From a virus, in the IMG/VR virus record IMGVR_UViG_3300045303_000152, positions 45,753 to 109,752 of that record: DNA of 64,000 bases. One strand, 5' to 3'. How positions within the stretch are numbered: the first letter of the stretch is position 1; each line of letters starts with the position of its first letter. This document shows positions 22,643 through 30,724 of this stretch, piece after piece. The notes below the pieces were generated by a model that was not told the origin of the DNA, did not search any database, and saw only the letters and a program-made list of their open reading frames with translations. The position numbers and the translations under genes were made by a program.

Positions 22643-23180
22643 GTTTGAAGACTAGCCTCCGGGCCTTTTCACTTTCGTTTGGAATTTGCATCACAGTGAC
22701 AAACCCGGAGGCTAGCATTCGTTCCTCGCCCTCAGTACGGCGCCTGATGTCGGTAACGACCAAGCCATTATCCGTCAGACAGCGTCGGGCGAGATCCGTG
22801 TAGGCTTAGATATTATAGTGATGCCCCCATGAGCGGAAGGATACTATCAAGTCGACGGGTGGGATCACTAGGTTCGGGTCTGCGATGTGCCAATAGCATT
22901 CGACGTGCGGCAGCCGAGCTACGAAGTTGTTGTAGCCATCTCTAACGTCTGACCATGCCTCTGGCACCTTTTCGGTATAGCCGCCGTTGTTACCTGTGTC
23001 CTTACAGCTGCCGCCAGTACCATCCATTAAGTGAACTCGACCAATCTTGTAGTGCTCGGCAATCAGCAAACTTTTGACGGCGCGGCCTGAGCCGATGTCT
23101 AACATGGACTGTGGCTTGATATCGGGCAATGCCTCGACAAAGCCTGCGAAGGTCTTTTGAGCCCTGTACAAACCCGACAT
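22584..23180 (-). pseudogene. SAM methyltransferase paralog broken by an in-frame TAA
   Basis: The only - strand gene I can support. The start at 23180 has AGAGGGA upstream. The intact part (124 aa, to the stop at 22806) has the SAM-binding LDIGSGR motif, HLMDGTGG and SFRSWGHHYNI, matching paralogs at 24376 (LDIGADAG, LLDGDGT, SLKSWGHHYPV) and 25252. After the TAA the same frame continues without other stops to 22584 and still reads like the family: LTDNGLVVTDIRRRTEGEER aligns with LAATGVVLLDIRENTNGRQ of the 24376 protein. The TAA aligns with a Glu codon position, so a single GAA/GAG to TAA-type change is the likely cause. Alternatives are a sequencing error or readthrough. TAA is an ordinary stop elsewhere here, so recoding is unlikely. 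Confidence 0.8.
22652..22715. repeat. 12-bp inverted repeat CTAGCCTCCGGG
   Basis: Perfect arms at 22652-22663 and 22704-22715 with a 40-nt spacer, lying inside the degenerate C-terminal part of the - strand gene and just after the converging + strand gene. It may be a bidirectional transcription block; there is no U-tract. Confidence 0.4.
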
Positions 23181-23251
23181 GGTTTTCCCTCTACTTAACC
23201 CCAACCGTATGTGATTATAGCAAACCCTCAACCAGTGAGCAAGGAGTGACT

Positions 23252-23482
23252 ATGATCTTCCCAATCGAAAGCAGGCTGTACATGGAGAATGACAGGTTTA
23301 TGCTGCAATGGCGCGGCCATCAGTACGTCGGAAGTGGAGCTGGCGGCGGCGGAGCCGGCAGTGGCGGCGGTGGTCCGGCGAACACTAGCGAGTGCGGTGG
23401 AACGGTCGACTTAACCTCACACATCGAAGGGATAATTCGCCACGTACTGGACTCGTACTTCACGGGCAAAAGGCCAACCTGA
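23252..23482 (+). CDS. Gly-rich-linker ORFan, 76 aa
   Basis: An N-terminal beta hairpin, a Gly/Ser linker GAGGGGAGSGGGG (~31-43) and a C-terminal helix. CAAGGAG leader. Not recognised. Confidence 0.5.
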   Translation: MIFPIESRLYMENDRFMLQWRGHQYVGSGAGGGGAGSGGGGPANTSECGGTVDLTSHIEGIIRHVLDSYFTGKRPT

Positions 23483-23503
23483 CATAAGCAAGGAGTTACC
23501 TCA

Positions 23504-23602
23504 ATGCGTCTAATTCTACCCATCGTGCTGCTAGTGACGAAAGTGTACGAGATCTATGAAGCCTGCAAGCTCAGATGCCTCAAGCTGAGGAGGGGACGAT
23601 GA
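23504..23602 (+). CDS. 32-aa micro-protein
   Basis: Hydrophobic N-terminus MRLILPIVLLVTKVYEIYEA followed by a Cys/Lys/Arg-rich end. CAAGGAG leader and ATGA overlap with the next ORF support it. Confidence 0.45.
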   Translation: MRLILPIVLLVTKVYEIYEACKLRCLKLRRGR

Positions 23603-23754
23603 AAACTCGTGTTATATGGGAGGTAATGATTGCATGGAAACATCCATGCAAAGGTGTTGAGTACGAAGTGTATTACATAACCAGCCAATGGGAGTTAGTG
23701 GTACTTATAGATAAATGCACCGATCCTTTCTATTTATCAATGCAAATAGCCTAA
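23599..23754 (+). CDS. 51-aa ORFan
   Basis: Starts MKTRVIWEVMIAWKHPCKGV. Begins in the ATGA overlap with the preceding micro-gene, with GAGGGG in front. Not recognised. AT-richer than its neighbours. Confidence 0.45.
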   Translation: MKTRVIWEVMIAWKHPCKGVEYEVYYITSQWELVVLIDKCTDPFYLSMQIA

Positions 23755-23829
23755 TATTAGGGTTGTCTAAGCAAGGGGCAATATGCTAGGTCTTACCCGA
23801 CCATCGAGGGTTTAGTAGGAGGGACTAAG

Positions 23830-24003
23830 ATGAGCAGCAAGGTACTCGATCTCTATAACGCAGCTTCGCCGTACTTGGCCAAAGCTTGGGCTTGGCTGGA
23901 GCAGGCTGCCGCGCAAGTATTCATCTGGGCAAAAACCTACACCCATGCCACCATGTTCATCATTGGGTTCTTCTTAGGCTTGCTCGCTAGTCGCTTCATC
24001 TAA
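23830..24003 (+). CDS. Tail-anchored small membrane protein, 57 aa
   Basis: An amphipathic Trp/Ala-rich helix, then a C-terminal hydrophobic anchor (FIIGFFLGLLASRFI). TAGGAGGGA leader. Function unknown. Confidence 0.5.
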   Translation: MSSKVLDLYNAASPYLAKAWAWLEQAAAQVFIWAKTYTHATMFIIGFFLGLLASRFI

Positions 24004-24015
24004 GGAAAGTAATAA

Positions 24016-24369
24016 ATGTGGAAGTCGCTCAGGGCGTGCTTGATTGCTTTGCTTGTCGGCGGGCATGGCTGGTACCCTCATGAGTGTTGCAGCGGGTTGG
24101 ATTGCGCCGAGGTAACGCAATTTTCCCACCCGATTGGGGAACAACTCGAGGCGTTGATTGTACCGGGCACACCAACCCCACCCATGATCGGTGACATCGG
24201 GCCACTGGCCGTAACGACCAAATATGGAACTGTCGTCGTGCCTGATAAATTCCCTCGACGGCGCTCAGAAGATAGTAACTGGCACGCATGCATTCGCATA
24301 GTCATGAAGAATAACGTGGTGCTGCTGCGTCGCCTGCTGTGCTTGTTCGAACCCGATCCAACATTGTAG
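24016..24369 (+). CDS. Exported HGWYP-CCS-DC family protein
   Basis: 117 residues. A short hydrophobic N-terminus precedes HGWYPHECCSGLDCAEV and a later NWHACIR, giving conserved His/Cys residues. I recall a family of small periplasmic hypotheticals in Rhizobiales and their phages with this HGWYP..CCS..DC signature, so this hints at host range. Biochemical role unknown. Confidence 0.55.
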   Translation: MWKSLRACLIALLVGGHGWYPHECCSGLDCAEVTQFSHPIGEQLEALIVPGTPTPPMIGDIGPLAVTTKYGTVVVPDKFPRRRSEDSNWHACIRIVMKNNVVLLRRLLCLFEPDPTL

Positions 24370-24375
24370 AGTGCT

Positions 24376-25011
24376 ATGCAAATTATCGAAGGCATACACT
24401 TCCCTCAGCCGGTGCTGGATCACTTGAATGCAATTGCGCCCACGTGGGCGCAAACATTGATTGACCGAGCGTGGATGGCTTACATCACTATGGAGAAAGC
24501 CCTTAACCACGCAGTCGAGCGGAATGAAGTCAAAACCCTGCTCGACATAGGTGCTGACGCCGGCATGATTGATATTCTGCTGGGCGCCACCTCACAATTC
24601 CCCCAACTGACCGACATTTATTTGCTTGACGGCGATGGCACAAGCACGCGCCTCACTGAGAAGTACAGCGCAGAGCAGGTAGCCTGGAACAACGTGCATA
24701 TGGGCGTCGAGCTGGTGAAGGCTAACGTTAGCTCCACCATTGCCGTGCATGCCGTGAAGCCAGACCCGAGCTTGATACTGCCTCAAGCCATGGATGTTAT
24801 AATCAGCCTCAAGTCGTGGGGGCATCACTATCCCGTCGAGGTGTATCTCGAGTTCGTGAAGCATAACTTGGCTGCAACCGGCGTCGTGCTGCTCGACATC
24901 CGCGAAAATACTAACGGCCGCCAAGTGTTAGAGGCTAACGGCTTCAAGGTAGTCGAGTTGATACCTGATAGATCCTCAAAGTGCCAACGTATGTTACTAA
25001 GGCGGAACTGA
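24376..25011 (+). CDS. Class I SAM methyltransferase-like protein A
   Basis: 211 residues. Rossmann motif I LLDIGADAG (~55-63), acidic strand 2 LLDGDG, motif IV region DVIISLKSWGHHYP (140-153), and strand 5 GVVLLDIRE. The SWGHHYP box is shared with the 25252 protein (SWGVHYP) and the broken 22584-23180 gene, defining a local family of three. The target is unknown; it lies next to glycosyltransferase-like genes and a 2OG oxygenase, so a sugar, base or small molecule is more likely than protein. Confidence 0.65.
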   Translation: MQIIEGIHFPQPVLDHLNAIAPTWAQTLIDRAWMAYITMEKALNHAVERNEVKTLLDIGADAGMIDILLGATSQFPQLTDIYLLDGDGTSTRLTEKYSAEQVAWNNVHMGVELVKANVSSTIAVHAVKPDPSLILPQAMDVIISLKSWGHHYPVEVYLEFVKHNLAATGVVLLDIRENTNGRQVLEANGFKVVELIPDRSSKCQRMLLRRN

Positions 25012-25024
25012 AGGGGTAAATCAA

Positions 25025-25282
25025 ATGTCAAGATACCTTTACCCTCGTGAAGAGCGAGGCACTAACGTCGAGCTACCAGCTACTCTCGCTCAATGGAGGG
25101 CTAATGTCGCCTATCGCTGCAAGCTGTGTGACACGGTAGTATGGACCAACACGAAGATCGAGCCGGTCGACGTACCCATCACGCGGGTTGAGCTGTTCAA
25201 TTTCAAGATCGTGAAGCCTGCAGAACCTACTAATTCATGGAGCTTGCAGCGATGCGTATCAACTGGACTGAAAAGTCAGTAG
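25025..25282 (+). CDS. Small ORFan with CxxC, 85 aa
   Basis: Contains YRCKLCDTVVW, half of a zinc ribbon, followed by a beta-rich part. It overlaps the start of the next gene by ~31 bp. Not recognised. Confidence 0.5.
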   Translation: MSRYLYPREERGTNVELPATLAQWRANVAYRCKLCDTVVWTNTKIEPVDVPITRVELFNFKIVKPAEPTNSWSLQRCVSTGLKSQ

Positions 25283-25887
25283 AGTATTTGAACCGGCACA
25301 ATAAGCAGGGCGACGATAACTTTGCCCTGTTCGCTAAGCAGCAGATCAGAGCTCAGAAGCGCCTCGACGACATAGCACGGGTTGTCGATGAGTGGAGGCC
25401 AACTCGCTCGCTCGACATCGGGTGCGGGCTGGGCGTGATTGATATCCTACTTGCCGATCGCTATGATCTGGCTCACATTCACTTGCTCGACGGCGACGGC
25501 AGCAGCCCTATTCAGCACGACTATCAGTCTGACATGCAGCCGTGGAATGACGTGTTTGCGGCAGCCGAGCTTGTGCAGAAAAACGTGGGTAAGGAAGTAT
25601 CGGTCTACCCTCATTTGGTAGTGTCAGCGGGTGAGTCCATGGCTTCGATGGCCAAGGAGATTGGCTGGCTCGACATGGTGTGTAGCTTCAAGTCGTGGGG
25701 CGTCCACTATCCCGTCAGCACCTACCTGCAATTCGTGCACGAGGTTTTGCGCCCTGGGGGTTTGCTGGTCATCGACATTCGCGAGGAGCGTGGCGATGGT
25801 GACAAGAACAACCAAGTCGAGCAGGCTGGCTTTCGGCTCGTGAAGCAGTTGGACGCGCGAGTTCGCACGTTCAGGAGAGGCATATGA
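25252..25887 (+). CDS. Class I SAM methyltransferase-like protein B
   Basis: 211 residues. Motif I SLDIGCGLG (~53-61), strand 2 HLLDGDG, motif IV region DMVCSFKSWGVHYP and strand 5 GGLLVIDIREE. Paralog of the 24376 protein. The start at 25252 follows a CATGGAGCTTGCAGCG leader. The stop overlaps the start of the GT-B-like gene (ATGA), so methyltransferase and transferase are co-translated, as expected for enzymes acting on one product. Confidence 0.68.
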   Translation: MRINWTEKSVEYLNRHNKQGDDNFALFAKQQIRAQKRLDDIARVVDEWRPTRSLDIGCGLGVIDILLADRYDLAHIHLLDGDGSSPIQHDYQSDMQPWNDVFAAAELVQKNVGKEVSVYPHLVVSAGESMASMAKEIGWLDMVCSFKSWGVHYPVSTYLQFVHEVLRPGGLLVIDIREERGDGDKNNQVEQAGFRLVKQLDARVRTFRRGI

Positions 25888-26774
25888 AAGTCGGCTTCTT
25901 TTGCTCAAAGCGCCCTCGCTGCATTGAGTTCGCAGAGCTGTTTCGATTTGGCGTGCAGCGGTGCGGCGACGAGTTAGCTATCAGACCGGTGCTGAAAGCT
26001 CATGGCGATCCTCATGAGGTTGATGGGGAAATAGTACCTGATGTGGATGTAGCGATCATCAATGCAATCCTGCACCGCAAAGCTTTCAAGACCATGTACG
26101 ATGCCGGCATTCCAGTTGTGTACATCGACAAGGCTTATAATCGGAATTGGGACTGGCGGCGTGTCAGCATTGGCGCGCACCAGCCAACGCACTACCTAGG
26201 CTTTAGAGGCAAGCGTGATGGACGCCGAGTACAGTTCGGGTGGGAACCTGCAACGTGGCGCCGCAAAGGTTCGCACGTGTTGCTAGCGTGGTCAGATAAC
26301 CGCGATCATGAGTGGCGCGGCTGGCCCCCGCCGGAAGTTCATGTCAGACCTGTCATTATCGGCTTGCAGCATTTCACCGACCGCAAACTCTACTATGGCG
26401 CCAAGCCGAACTATCATCCAAGTGCTTCAATCACTAGCCTACTCGACATTCGCAATCTAACCCCTGATGCACAAATCTCTGATTACTTTACGGGTTGTCA
26501 TGCGTTGGTAACTCCCGGTACCAGTGTGTGCTTGCAGGCTATGTTGGTAGGTATTCCTACCATCGTGCTCGCTGATGCCATAGTGCGCAGCATATCCTCT
26601 ACATGCATTTGCCAGATCGAAAGCCCGTACCTAGCAACCCAACATGAGCGCATTCAGCTACTCAATGATCTTGCTTACTGTCAGTGGCATAAGGGGGAGT
26701 TTGCCGATGGCACAGCTTGGTTCGATATTCGTGACCAGTTAGAGGAAGGGGTAGGAGTCAATGTCAAATCGTAG
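25884..26774 (+). CDS. GT-B-like glycosyltransferase paralog 1
   Basis: 296 residues. N-terminal Rossmann-like half; VVYIDKAYNR near residues 79-88 corresponds to MLFDKGYVR and LLIDDGYIN in its paralogs at 28244 and 60554. C-terminal half has HALVTPGTSVCLQAMLVGIP, resembling the nucleotide-sugar site of GT-B enzymes. It ends with the family motif LAYCQWHKGEFADG. Sugar donor and acceptor unknown. Part of the modification island with methyltransferases A and B. Confidence 0.6.
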   Translation: MKVGFFCSKRPRCIEFAELFRFGVQRCGDELAIRPVLKAHGDPHEVDGEIVPDVDVAIINAILHRKAFKTMYDAGIPVVYIDKAYNRNWDWRRVSIGAHQPTHYLGFRGKRDGRRVQFGWEPATWRRKGSHVLLAWSDNRDHEWRGWPPPEVHVRPVIIGLQHFTDRKLYYGAKPNYHPSASITSLLDIRNLTPDAQISDYFTGCHALVTPGTSVCLQAMLVGIPTIVLADAIVRSISSTCICQIESPYLATQHERIQLLNDLAYCQWHKGEFADGTAWFDIRDQLEEGVGVNVKS

Positions 26775-27036
26775 CGGCGCCTACTTGCTGTCAGAAACCT
26801 ATAACTTGCAAGCTGCAAGCGAGGGTATGTTGGTAGTGCCGAAGCTCAGGCGACGGCAGCCTAAGCAGACGATGCTGCCTAAAGATCCGCCATTGGTTAG
26901 GCAGTTTCGCTGGACTACCCCCGAAAGCGTGCTGGCTCGTATCAAGGAACTCGCGAGCCAGCCGCTCCGTACAGCACCAACTGGGTTTGCGCTCAACTAC
27001 AAAAGGCGCGACCAATGCCAAAGGGTGATCCCATGA
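26761..27036 (+). CDS. ORFan, 91 aa
   Basis: A basic, Pro/Arg-rich small protein, not recognised. It overlaps the end of the GT-B-like gene and the start region of the next gene. Confidence 0.5.
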   Translation: MSNRSGAYLLSETYNLQAASEGMLVVPKLRRRQPKQTMLPKDPPLVRQFRWTTPESVLARIKELASQPLRTAPTGFALNYKRRDQCQRVIP

Positions 27037-27209
27037 AGTACATTCTGATTTGGTATATCTTACAAGCGAGTGGGTCAGCTATCGCATCAGGTGGCATGAC
27101 TTCTGGCTCAGCCGAGTTCAACGATCAAAAGAGCTGCGAGCTTGCGGCCGAGCAAATCAAGTCGTGGAATGACAAGGCCAAAACTGCGTGCATGGAAAAG
27201 GGTGAGTAA
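27033..27209 (+). CDS. Small exported-like protein, 58 aa
   Basis: A hydrophobic N-terminus (MKYILIWYILQASGSAIAS) that may be a signal peptide, then a small helical domain with two Cys. The start at 27033 has AAGGG upstream. Not recognised. Confidence 0.5.
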   Translation: MKYILIWYILQASGSAIASGGMTSGSAEFNDQKSCELAAEQIKSWNDKAKTACMEKGE

Positions 27210-27220
27210 GGAGTGGGGTG

Positions 27221-27448
27221 ATGAATACCAAGTTTGTGAAGCATCTGAAAGTAGGGGATCGCGTTCGGGTACAAGACCCTGAAGGCGTAGGCAAGGTGAC
27301 ATACGTTGGACGTTCTATAATGTTCACGGCGTCGGGCGGGTGCTTTAGAATAGATGCTGACTTGGTAGCCGGCCCAAATGCCGGCAAATCGGTGTGGGAT
27401 CAGCACCTGCCCGGCGATGCTGAAATCGAAGTCTACCCAGTTCACTAG
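27221..27448 (+). CDS. SH3/KOW-like small protein, 75 aa
   Basis: The pattern LKVGDRVRVQDPEGVGKVTYVG is typical of small SH3/KOW barrels. AAGGAG leader. Role unknown. Confidence 0.55.
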   Translation: MNTKFVKHLKVGDRVRVQDPEGVGKVTYVGRSIMFTASGGCFRIDADLVAGPNAGKSVWDQHLPGDAEIEVYPVH

Positions 27449-27459
27449 GAGTAACGAAC

Positions 27460-27555
27460 ATGATGACGTATGCGCAAGGTTGGATCATCATCGGTGAGCT
27501 TGCCTTTGTCATCTTTCTAATCATTTACAACATTGGTATCGGAGGCCCACAATGA
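27460..27555 (+). CDS. 31-aa membrane peptide
   Basis: MMTYAQGWIIIGELAFVIFL followed by IIYN: one transmembrane helix. TAGGAG leader and ATGA overlap with the oxygenase gene. Confidence 0.45.
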   Translation: MMTYAQGWIIIGELAFVIFLIIYNIGIGGPQ

Positions 27556-28247
27556 TTACGGTAACGCAAACCGAGCTCTATGCTCATGTGTGCAGTGGGG
27601 TTCATGGGGCGAAGTTGTCGACCTACCCATTCACGCACATCAGCATGAGGAACTTCCTGCCGCAGTTTCTGTACGGGCGGCTTATCAATTCACTGCCGGC
27701 GCCTGAGCTCTATACCCCGTTGAGCGATACTCGCGCGCAATTCGTATTCACGCCCGAGAACCAAGCGAAGCTGCCGGCCGATACGGTCGGAGTTTGGATG
27801 GACCTGCTCAAAGTGTTCAATGAGATTGGGTTCAAACAGACCATGTTCAACAAGCTGGCCAGCGGGTTGAAGCATCGCTTTGGCGATAAGACCCTCGACG
27901 ACATCGACTGCGACATGGATATCAGGTTGATGCGTGACACGGCTGGCTATGGCATTCTGCCTCACTGCGATACCATGAAGAAGATAATCACGATGCAAAT
28001 CTACCTGCCGGCCACCGATCGCTATATGGATAGCGGTACGGTCATGTACAAGAAAGACGTAGTCGCTGATGGTGAGGAATACGTTGAGGTAGTGCGCTTT
28101 CCCTTCATACCGAATTTCAGCTATGCATTCGTCGTCAACAATAAGGAGCCTCACCAAAGCTGGCACGGGGTAGAAACTCTGCCACCTGATTTCCCCGGCG
28201 CGCGCAACAGTCTGCTTGTGATGTTCAATGCTGTAGGTGGTAAATGA
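27552..28247 (+). CDS. 2OG-Fe(II) oxygenase-like protein
   Basis: 231 residues. H138-C-D140 fits the HxD iron ligands, H205 in WHGVE the distal iron ligand, and R218 (GARNSLLV) the 2-oxoglutarate-binding Arg: the prolyl-4-hydroxylase-type double-stranded beta helix. Such enzymes hydroxylate proteins, small molecules or nucleobases. It overlaps both neighbours by 4 bp and is directly followed by a GT-B-like gene, so hydroxylation followed by glycosylation of one substrate is an attractive inference. Confidence 0.75.
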   Translation: MITVTQTELYAHVCSGVHGAKLSTYPFTHISMRNFLPQFLYGRLINSLPAPELYTPLSDTRAQFVFTPENQAKLPADTVGVWMDLLKVFNEIGFKQTMFNKLASGLKHRFGDKTLDDIDCDMDIRLMRDTAGYGILPHCDTMKKIITMQIYLPATDRYMDSGTVMYKKDVVADGEEYVEVVRFPFIPNFSYAFVVNNKEPHQSWHGVETLPPDFPGARNSLLVMFNAVGGK

Positions 28248-29116
28248 AATTCGCCTATCATCTGCGAGGCGAACGCCCTCGACAGAAGCAACTGTGTACT
28301 GCATTGCAAGCCGGCGCTGCCAAGCATGGGGATGAGGTAATCCCCATCGTTGGCTACCTAGGCCCAGAACCTAACGTCGATGGCGTGATACTGCTAGGCG
28401 TCAGCGGCCTTCACCACAGAATAAGCAACCGCATGGTGTACGATGCTTATCTCGCCAAGGGTAAGCGAACGATGCTGTTCGACAAGGGCTATGTGCGGAA
28501 GGACAGTAGCGACCGCGACTACTTGCGGGTGTGCGTCGATGGGTTCCAGCCACTCAGCTACTTCATGAACACAACCAGACCCAATGACAGATTTAAGCAG
28601 TTGGGTATCAAGCTAAGGCCCTACGCCACCAAAGGCGACTACTTCTTGCTGGATGGTGTCAGTCAGAAGTACTGCGCTTGGCATGGCATCGACAGTCACC
28701 TTGCCTGGGGCTTGAGCGTAATTGAGAAGATCAGGGCACACAGCAACCGCCCCATCGTTTACCGGCTTAAGAAGTCAGCGGCGAACTACAAGGCTCTGCG
28801 CGACATGCTGCGTACGACCATATCGAAGCGTGATCTGGCTGACGATATGAAACGCGCCATGATCGTCATCAGCCACGGCGGCAATCTGGGTTGGGATGCC
28901 ATGATGAATGGTCGCGCTCACTTTGCTATCGGCCCGAGCATTGCTAGAAGGGTAAGCGAAACCGACTGGGATAAAATTCACACGCCGTATGTACCTAGTG
29001 AGGCAGAGCGCTATCAGTTGATGTGCAATGTTGCGTACTGTCAATGGACCGTGGCCGAGCTAGCGAGCGGTGAGGGATGGGCAGTCATCAACCAGCAGTT
29101 AGAGGAAACCAAATGA
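28244..29116 (+). CDS. GT-B-like glycosyltransferase paralog 2
   Basis: 290 residues. Family boxes: TMLFDKGYVRKDSSDRDYLR (about 78-97), DGFQPLSYFMNT, MIVISHGGNLGWDAMMNG (C-terminal nucleotide-sugar-type motif) and VAYCQWTVAELASG at the end. Related throughout to the 25884 and 60554 proteins. Coupled to the 2OG oxygenase upstream and the MazG-like gene downstream by ATGA overlaps. Confidence 0.6.
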   Translation: MKFAYHLRGERPRQKQLCTALQAGAAKHGDEVIPIVGYLGPEPNVDGVILLGVSGLHHRISNRMVYDAYLAKGKRTMLFDKGYVRKDSSDRDYLRVCVDGFQPLSYFMNTTRPNDRFKQLGIKLRPYATKGDYFLLDGVSQKYCAWHGIDSHLAWGLSVIEKIRAHSNRPIVYRLKKSAANYKALRDMLRTTISKRDLADDMKRAMIVISHGGNLGWDAMMNGRAHFAIGPSIARRVSETDWDKIHTPYVPSEAERYQLMCNVAYCQWTVAELASGEGWAVINQQLEETK

Positions 29117-29394
29117 GAGTAGAACTGTGGCGGGGCATTTATAAGTTGCAGGAAGAAATGGGTGACCTACAGCAGCTACTAGGCAAGCTTGGGGCATTTC
29201 CAAGCGAGCACCCTAGCGGTGAGGATACTGTAACTAAGGTATGGGAAGAGGTTGCTGATGTTCAGGCAGCCCTTGTTTACTTTAGGCGGCACAATGCCCC
29301 GCCCACTCAAGAAACCTATATTGTGAAACGGATGACACATAAGCTTGAGTTGTTCGAAACGTGGAACTTGAGCGGGGTAAAACCAAATGAGTGA
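29113..29394 (+). CDS. MazG-like nucleotide pyrophosphohydrolase
   Basis: 93 residues, helical. KLQEEMGDLQQLLGKLG and KVWEEVADVQAALVYF provide the EExxD/ExxD acidic clusters of MazG-type all-alpha NTP pyrophosphatases, which hydrolyse dNTPs or ppGpp in phages. In this context it could trim an unmodified nucleotide pool. Starts in the ATGA overlap. Confidence 0.65.
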   Translation: MRVELWRGIYKLQEEMGDLQQLLGKLGAFPSEHPSGEDTVTKVWEEVADVQAALVYFRRHNAPPTQETYIVKRMTHKLELFETWNLSGVKPNE

Positions 29395-29605
29395 CGCAGA
29401 AGGACCAACGTGGTTTTACTGGCTCACCTATGAAGGCACGGGTAATCCACGTAGGCCCGATTATTTTGGTGGAGTATATTCGGCATTACAGCTAGCACAA
29501 GCGGCTGTGACTGATATCCACACTCATGTAGCAATTGCTAGGATCTATAAAATTGCCTTAGATCACCCGTGGTCGCCCGAATTAGTTTGGCAAGAGCGCG
29601 AGTAG
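29387..29605 (+). CDS. ORFan, 72 aa
   Basis: Small alpha/beta protein (TWFYWLTYEGTGNPRRPDYF), not recognised. ATGA overlap upstream; just before the primase. Confidence 0.5.
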   Translation: MSDAEGPTWFYWLTYEGTGNPRRPDYFGGVYSALQLAQAAVTDIHTHVAIARIYKIALDHPWSPELVWQERE

Positions 29606-29609
29606 TTCA

Positions 29610-30596
29610 ATGCCCGTATTCGATTGGCAGAAGTTTCTCGAGCATCATCGCATCGAGTACACTGATCGAGGCCGTAACGTCAGCAAGAACAACCTCGCGC
29701 TGAAATGCCCGTGGTGCGGCTCGGCTGATCCCAGCCAGCACATGAACGTGAGCCTTAAAGGCTACGGCTATTTCTGCTGGCGTGATGCCACGCATCGGGG
29801 TACCAACAATGCCAAGTTGGTGCAGAAGCTACTCAACTCGACTTGGGCAGAAGCAATTGAGGTAACTGGTGGCGCCGTCGAGGTGTTGCCAGATGAAGAC
29901 TTTGGTACCAGAATTAACCACTTGCTGCATGGTGAGGCTGAGCCGGTTCGCAAACTGCCCATGCCAAAGGATTGGAAGCGCCTCGACCAGCCGTCAGGCA
30001 ACCTACAGCGTAATCTCATCATCGAGTACATGAAGCGGCGAGGCTATGGGCTCGGTAGTGTGATGCGGCTGGCCAAGCGGTATGACATCCATTACGCAAT
30101 GAAGGATAATTGGGATCGTCGGGTTATTTGGCCGCTGCATGATCGGCATGGCGACTTGGTGAACTACACCGGCCGCGCCATCAGCAGCACTCAAAAGATC
30201 AGATACAAAACCCTGTCGGGCGACTTGGCCCGCATGCGCATGAGCGAGTGTCTGTTCGACCTGGGCACGCTTATCAAAGTGCGGGCAGAAGCTTTGGTAC
30301 TGACTGAAGGCCCGTTCGATGCCATGCGCATGGGTTGGATAGGTGAGCCGTTAGGCATCTACTCGACGTGCGTGTTCACTCAGAATGTCAGCGAAACGCA
30401 GGCCGCATTGCTAAGCCAGCTTGCTTACAGATTTGAACGTGTGTTCGTGCTATTCGACCAGGGCGCCGACTTGCAATCATTTAGAGCTGCAAGCTCGCTG
30501 GGCTTCGAGCGCATCAAACTTCCCAACGGTGTTAAAGATCCTGATGCTTTGTCGACTGCGCAGGCGTTTTCGATGTGCCACAGCCTGCTAGCGTGA
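29610..30596 (+). CDS. DnaG-type primase (CHC2 zinc finger plus TOPRIM)
   Basis: 328 residues. A CHC2-like zinc finger uses C33 and C36 (KCPWCGS) with a downstream Cys and His (YFCWRDATHRG, ~56-62). The TOPRIM core has LTEGPFDAMRM near 231, giving the catalytic Glu. It lacks a helicase domain, so it should act with the separate DnaB-like helicase at 52807. It makes RNA primers at the fork. Confidence 0.87.
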   Translation: MPVFDWQKFLEHHRIEYTDRGRNVSKNNLALKCPWCGSADPSQHMNVSLKGYGYFCWRDATHRGTNNAKLVQKLLNSTWAEAIEVTGGAVEVLPDEDFGTRINHLLHGEAEPVRKLPMPKDWKRLDQPSGNLQRNLIIEYMKRRGYGLGSVMRLAKRYDIHYAMKDNWDRRVIWPLHDRHGDLVNYTGRAISSTQKIRYKTLSGDLARMRMSECLFDLGTLIKVRAEALVLTEGPFDAMRMGWIGEPLGIYSTCVFTQNVSETQAALLSQLAYRFERVFVLFDQGADLQSFRAASSLGFERIKLPNGVKDPDALSTAQAFSMCHSLLA

Positions 30597-30724
30597 TGGG
30601 TTGTAACAGCAACCTAAGTTGCCAACATGGTAAATTTTATTAACCCGGATCTCGATTGTTTGGGCTATACTTAGGGCAGGCTAAACCGATGGGGTTTGGC
30701 CGAGCCTGAAATGGGGTTAGTCAC
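30597..30724 (+). promoter_or_regulatory. Leader region with hairpin before DUF3102 gene
   Basis: TATACT near 30664 may be a -10 box; no good -35 is visible. A nested hairpin CAGGCT...AGCCTG with AAACC/GGTTT inside occupies about 30677-30708. The start codon is preceded by GGGGTTAGTCAC, a relative of the early-array leader. Confidence 0.4.

Noticed and set aside
22584-23180. Stop-codon reassignment (TAA read as sense)
   Set aside because: TAA terminates many intact genes in the window, and the other paralogs are uninterrupted, so a nonsense mutation is simpler.
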